A stretch of DNA of 16,300 bases from Hydrogenovibrio sp. UBA654 (GTDB taxonomy: Bacteria; Pseudomonadota; Gammaproteobacteria; Thiomicrospirales; Thiomicrospiraceae). Of the stretch, positions 13,698-16,300 are shown one piece after another (position 1 is the first letter of the stretch; each line of letters begins with the position of its first letter). The stretch is taken from positions 1,333 to 17,632 of the forward strand of contig DBOE01000054.1 in assembly GCA_002299585.1 (NCBI GenBank), written 5' to 3'. The position numbers were made by a program, and so were the translations under genes. The notes below the pieces were generated by a model. It made no database searches. It saw nothing but the letters and a program-made list of their open reading frames with translations, and was not told the origin of the DNA.

Positions 13698-16300
13698 TTA
13701 TACATTAAGTGGATAAGGTTTTTCAGCATCAATACCGTATTTCTTCATGGCATCTAGTATCACTTCTTTTTTAACCTTACCAGCAGCGGCTAAAGCTCTT
13801 AATGCTTCTACCACCACATTTTCTTTATTTACTTCAAAGAACTCCCTCAACTTATCACGAGTGTCAGAGCGACCAAAACCGTCAGTACCTAACACAAAAT
13901 ATTCACCAGGCACATATTGACGAATACGCTCTGGATAATCACGAATATAATCCGTTGCCACAATAAATGGCCCTTCTGCTCCTGCTAGAGTTTCGGTTAC
14001 AAAAGGCACTTTTGGCTTATCTGTTGGGTGTAAACCATTCCAACGCGTAGTTTCTGCACCATCACGGCGTAATAGATTAAAGCTAGGTACGCCCCAAATA
14101 TCAGCCGCTACATTCCAGTCTTTTTCTAAAATTTCAGCCGCCATAATTACTTCGGTAAATATAGTACCTGAACCCATTAACTGTACTTTATTTTTATGTT
14201 TTGCAGTAGAGTCTTTAAACTTATAAATACCTTTTAGAATACCTTTTTCAGAACCTTTAGGCATAGCTGGGTGAGTGTAATTTTGGTTCATTGATGTAAT
14301 GTAGTAGAAGACATCTTCTTTTTCATTCATCATGCGTTTAATACCATCACGAATAATAACTGCCATTTCAAATGCAAAACTTGGGTCATAAGACATGCAA
14401 TTTGGCACATGATCAAATTGAATTAGGTTGTGCCCATCTTGATGCTGTAAGCCTTCGCCTTCTAAAGTTGTTCTACCTGCGGTTGCTCCTAGTAGAAAGC
14501 CTCTTGCACGCGAATCACCTGCTGCCCAAGCTAGATCACCAATTCTTTGAAAACCAAACATTGAATAATAAATATAAAAAGGAATCATGCTTACGCCATA
14601 GTTTGCATAAGCAGTTGAGGCTGCTATCCAATTTGACATAGCCCCTGCTTCATTAATCCCTTCTTCAAAAACCTGCCCACTTGATGACTCTTTGTACCAC
14701 ATCAACTGATCTGCATCCACTGGCTCATATAATTGCCCAGCAGGGTCATAAATACCTATTTGACGAAATAAACCTTCCATCCCAAAAGTACGAGCTTCAT
14801 CAGGGACAATAGGCACAACTCTTGGGCCTAAAGTTTTATCTCTTAATAAAATAGATATAATCCTTACAAATGCCATAGTGGTTGACATTTCACGCTCACC
14901 AGTACCGTCGGTTAGCATTTTAAAAGTGTCTAAACTTGGCACTGGCAAACTTTCTGCGTCATCAGAACGAAAAGGTAGTGACCCACCTAATTCTTCACGG
15001 CGAGCTTTCATATATTGCATAATGTCAGAATCTTCAGATGGACGATAGAAGGGAATATCTTTAGATAGTTGTTTATCTGAAATAGGTACAGAAAAACGAT
15101 CACGGAAATATTTTAGCCCATCTATATCTAGTTTTTTCTGTTGATGAGCATTGTTAGCCGCCTCACCATAAGGTCCCATACCATAACCCTTAACAGTTTT
15201 TGCAAGAATTACCGTAGGCTTACCTTTTGCTTCTGAAGCTTTTTTATAAGCATTATAGACTTTACGCGGCGAATGCCCTCCACGAGTTAAAGAGAAAATC
15301 TCTTGATCAGTCATATCCGCAACTAAAGCTGCTGTTTCAGGGTATTTACCAAAGAAATGTTCACGCACAAAAGCACCATCTCTTGCTTTATAGGCTTGGT
15401 ATTCACCATCAACTACTTCGCCCATTCTTTCTAACAACTTACCAGTAGTATCTTTAGCTAAAATACGATCCCAGCCACCACCCCAGATAACCTTTATTAC
15501 ATCCCAACCTGCTCCACGGAACACGCCTTCTAACTCTTGGATAATCTTATCATTGCCACGCACAGGGCCGTCTAGGCGTTGTAGATTACAGTTGATTACA
15601 AAAACTAAATTATCTAATTTTTCTCTTTTTGCTAACTGTAATGCACCTCTTGATTCTGGCTCATCCATCTCGCCATCACCAAGAAAAGCCCAAACTTTAC
15701 GCCCTTGCGTAGTAGCAAATTTACGAGCATGCATATATTTCATAAAACGAGCTTGATAGATTGCCATTAACGGCCCAAGCCCCATAGATACTGTTGGAAA
15801 CTGCCAATAATCACTCATTAGCCAAGGGTGTGGATATGAAGATAAGCCATTACCTCCCACTTCTTGACGATAATTTTTTAATGTTTCTTCATCAAAACGA
15901 CCTTCCATAAAAGATCTAGCGTAAATCCCAGGAGAAATATGACCTTGAAAGAAAATCATATCAGAGCCTAGTTCATGCTTTGGACCTTTAAAAAAGTGGT
16001 TCATGCCCACTTCATATAAAGTACAACTTGAAGCATAAGAGGCAATATGCCCGCCAACACTAGTGGTTTTATTAGCTCTTGACACCATTGCCATAGCGTT
16101 CCAACGCAATAACGCACGCAATTTTTGTTCAATAACTACATCACCAGGATAGTTTTCTTCTTCTGCTAAAGCGATGGTATTTATATAGGGTGTATTAGCT
16201 GCATAGGGTATATCTATCCCGTGAACACGGGCTTTTTCGATTAAACTAGCAATTAAATGTTGGGCTTTTTCGCTACCTTCAAAAGCTACTACGGCTTCTA
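13698..16300 (-). CDS. aceE: Pyruvate dehydrogenase E1 (homodimeric), 5' end outside window
   Basis: This is the thiamin-diphosphate E1 that decarboxylates pyruvate and acetylates lipoamide on E2. The frame is open to the right edge: 866 residues are visible, and alignment by eye to E. coli AceE (887) suggests only about 20-25 N-terminal residues are missing. The upstream part reads AQHLIASLIEKAR, YINTI and NYPGD, matching the family, so the TTG at 16121 is internal. Signs are FQGHISPG, NGLSSYPHP, the ThDP/Mg motif GDGEMDEPES ending in VFVINCN, REHFFGKYPE, DEARTFGMEGLFRQIGIY, FGFQRIGDLAWAAGD and the C-terminal VLGTDGFGRSDTR. It is the first gene of the aceE-aceF-lpdA operon; its promoter is beyond the window. 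Confidence 0.98.
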   Translation of the reverse strand, partial: EAVVAFEGSEKAQHLIASLIEKARVHGIDIPYAANTPYINTIALAEEENYPGDVVIEQKLRALLRWNAMAMVSRANKTTSVGGHIASYASSCTLYEVGMNHFFKGPKHELGSDMIFFQGHISPGIYARSFMEGRFDEETLKNYRQEVGGNGLSSYPHPWLMSDYWQFPTVSMGLGPLMAIYQARFMKYMHARKFATTQGRKVWAFLGDGEMDEPESRGALQLAKREKLDNLVFVINCNLQRLDGPVRGNDKIIQELEGVFRGAGWDVIKVIWGGGWDRILAKDTTGKLLERMGEVVDGEYQAYKARDGAFVREHFFGKYPETAALVADMTDQEIFSLTRGGHSPRKVYNAYKKASEAKGKPTVILAKTVKGYGMGPYGEAANNAHQQKKLDIDGLKYFRDRFSVPISDKQLSKDIPFYRPSEDSDIMQYMKARREELGGSLPFRSDDAESLPVPSLDTFKMLTDGTGEREMSTTMAFVRIISILLRDKTLGPRVVPIVPDEARTFGMEGLFRQIGIYDPAGQLYEPVDADQLMWYKESSSGQVFEEGINEAGAMSNWIAASTAYANYGVSMIPFYIYYSMFGFQRIGDLAWAAGDSRARGFLLGATAGRTTLEGEGLQHQDGHNLIQFDHVPNCMSYDPSFAFEMAVIIRDGIKRMMNEKEDVFYYITSMNQNYTHPAMPKGSEKGILKGIYKFKDSTAKHKNKVQLMGSGTIFTEVIMAAEILEKDWNVAADIWGVPSFNLLRRDGAETTRWNGLHPTDKPKVPFVTETLAGAEGPFIVATDYIRDYPERIRQYVPGEYFVLGTDGFGRSDTRDKLREFFEVNKENVVVEALRALAAAGKVKKEVILDAMKKYGIDAEKPYPLNV

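Noticed and set aside
16119..16121. Start of aceE at TTG 16121
   Set aside because: The frame continues to the window edge with family-conserved sequence (YINTI, NYPGD, AQHLI), so this TTG is an internal Leu codon.

Overview
The window is ordinary chromosomal DNA from an AT-rich gammaproteobacterium. Gene content and protein style (YcgN family, a DUF3581-like protein, lipoyl-fused E3, an alaC-hom-thrC cluster) would suit a sulfur-oxidiser of the SUP05/Thioglobus or bivalve-symbiont type. That placement is inferred from remembered similarity, not from a search. No rRNA, tRNA, CRISPR array, transposase, integrase or phage gene was seen, and no gene-free stretch exceeds about 110 bases.

Layout. 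Positions 1-1871 (+) hold the 3' part of trxB, a secreted FKBP-type prolyl isomerase and a small three-helix membrane protein. Positions 1974-3800 (+) encode a RecJ-like DHH phosphoesterase whose stop codon abuts, with no spacer, the stop of the oppositely oriented thrC. Positions 3801-8838 (-) form an amino-acid operon read in the order alaC, hom, rpfE-like gene, thrC, with very short gaps and an ATGA overlap between alaC and hom. A 109-bp divergent region at 8839-8947 separates it from a (+) Mth938-like gene (8948-9328). Positions 9386-16300 (-) hold the pyruvate dehydrogenase operon aceE-aceF-lpdA, followed by a DUF3581-like gene and a ycgN-like gene. aceE runs off the right edge.

How the genes work together. 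AlaC, Hom and ThrC cover alanine, homoserine and threonine synthesis. AceE, AceF and LpdA are the three pyruvate dehydrogenase subunits. TrxB and the FKBP serve thiol redox and envelope protein folding.

The main non-routine signal is a set of long homopolymers. A G13 tract (coding strand) breaks the rpfE-like gene into two frames, and one added G restores a 346-residue protein. A G11 tract sits in frame inside lpdA, where gain or loss of one base causes early termination. An A8 tract breaks the 5' end of the ycgN-like gene, and one added A restores a 152-residue protein beginning at a well-placed Shine-Dalgarno site. A G8 tract lies between two convergent genes. Either these are slippage-prone (phase-variable or decaying) sites, or the assembly miscalls homopolymers. 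Both broken genes need +1, which makes undercalling a serious alternative. I did not find an obviously new multi-gene system.
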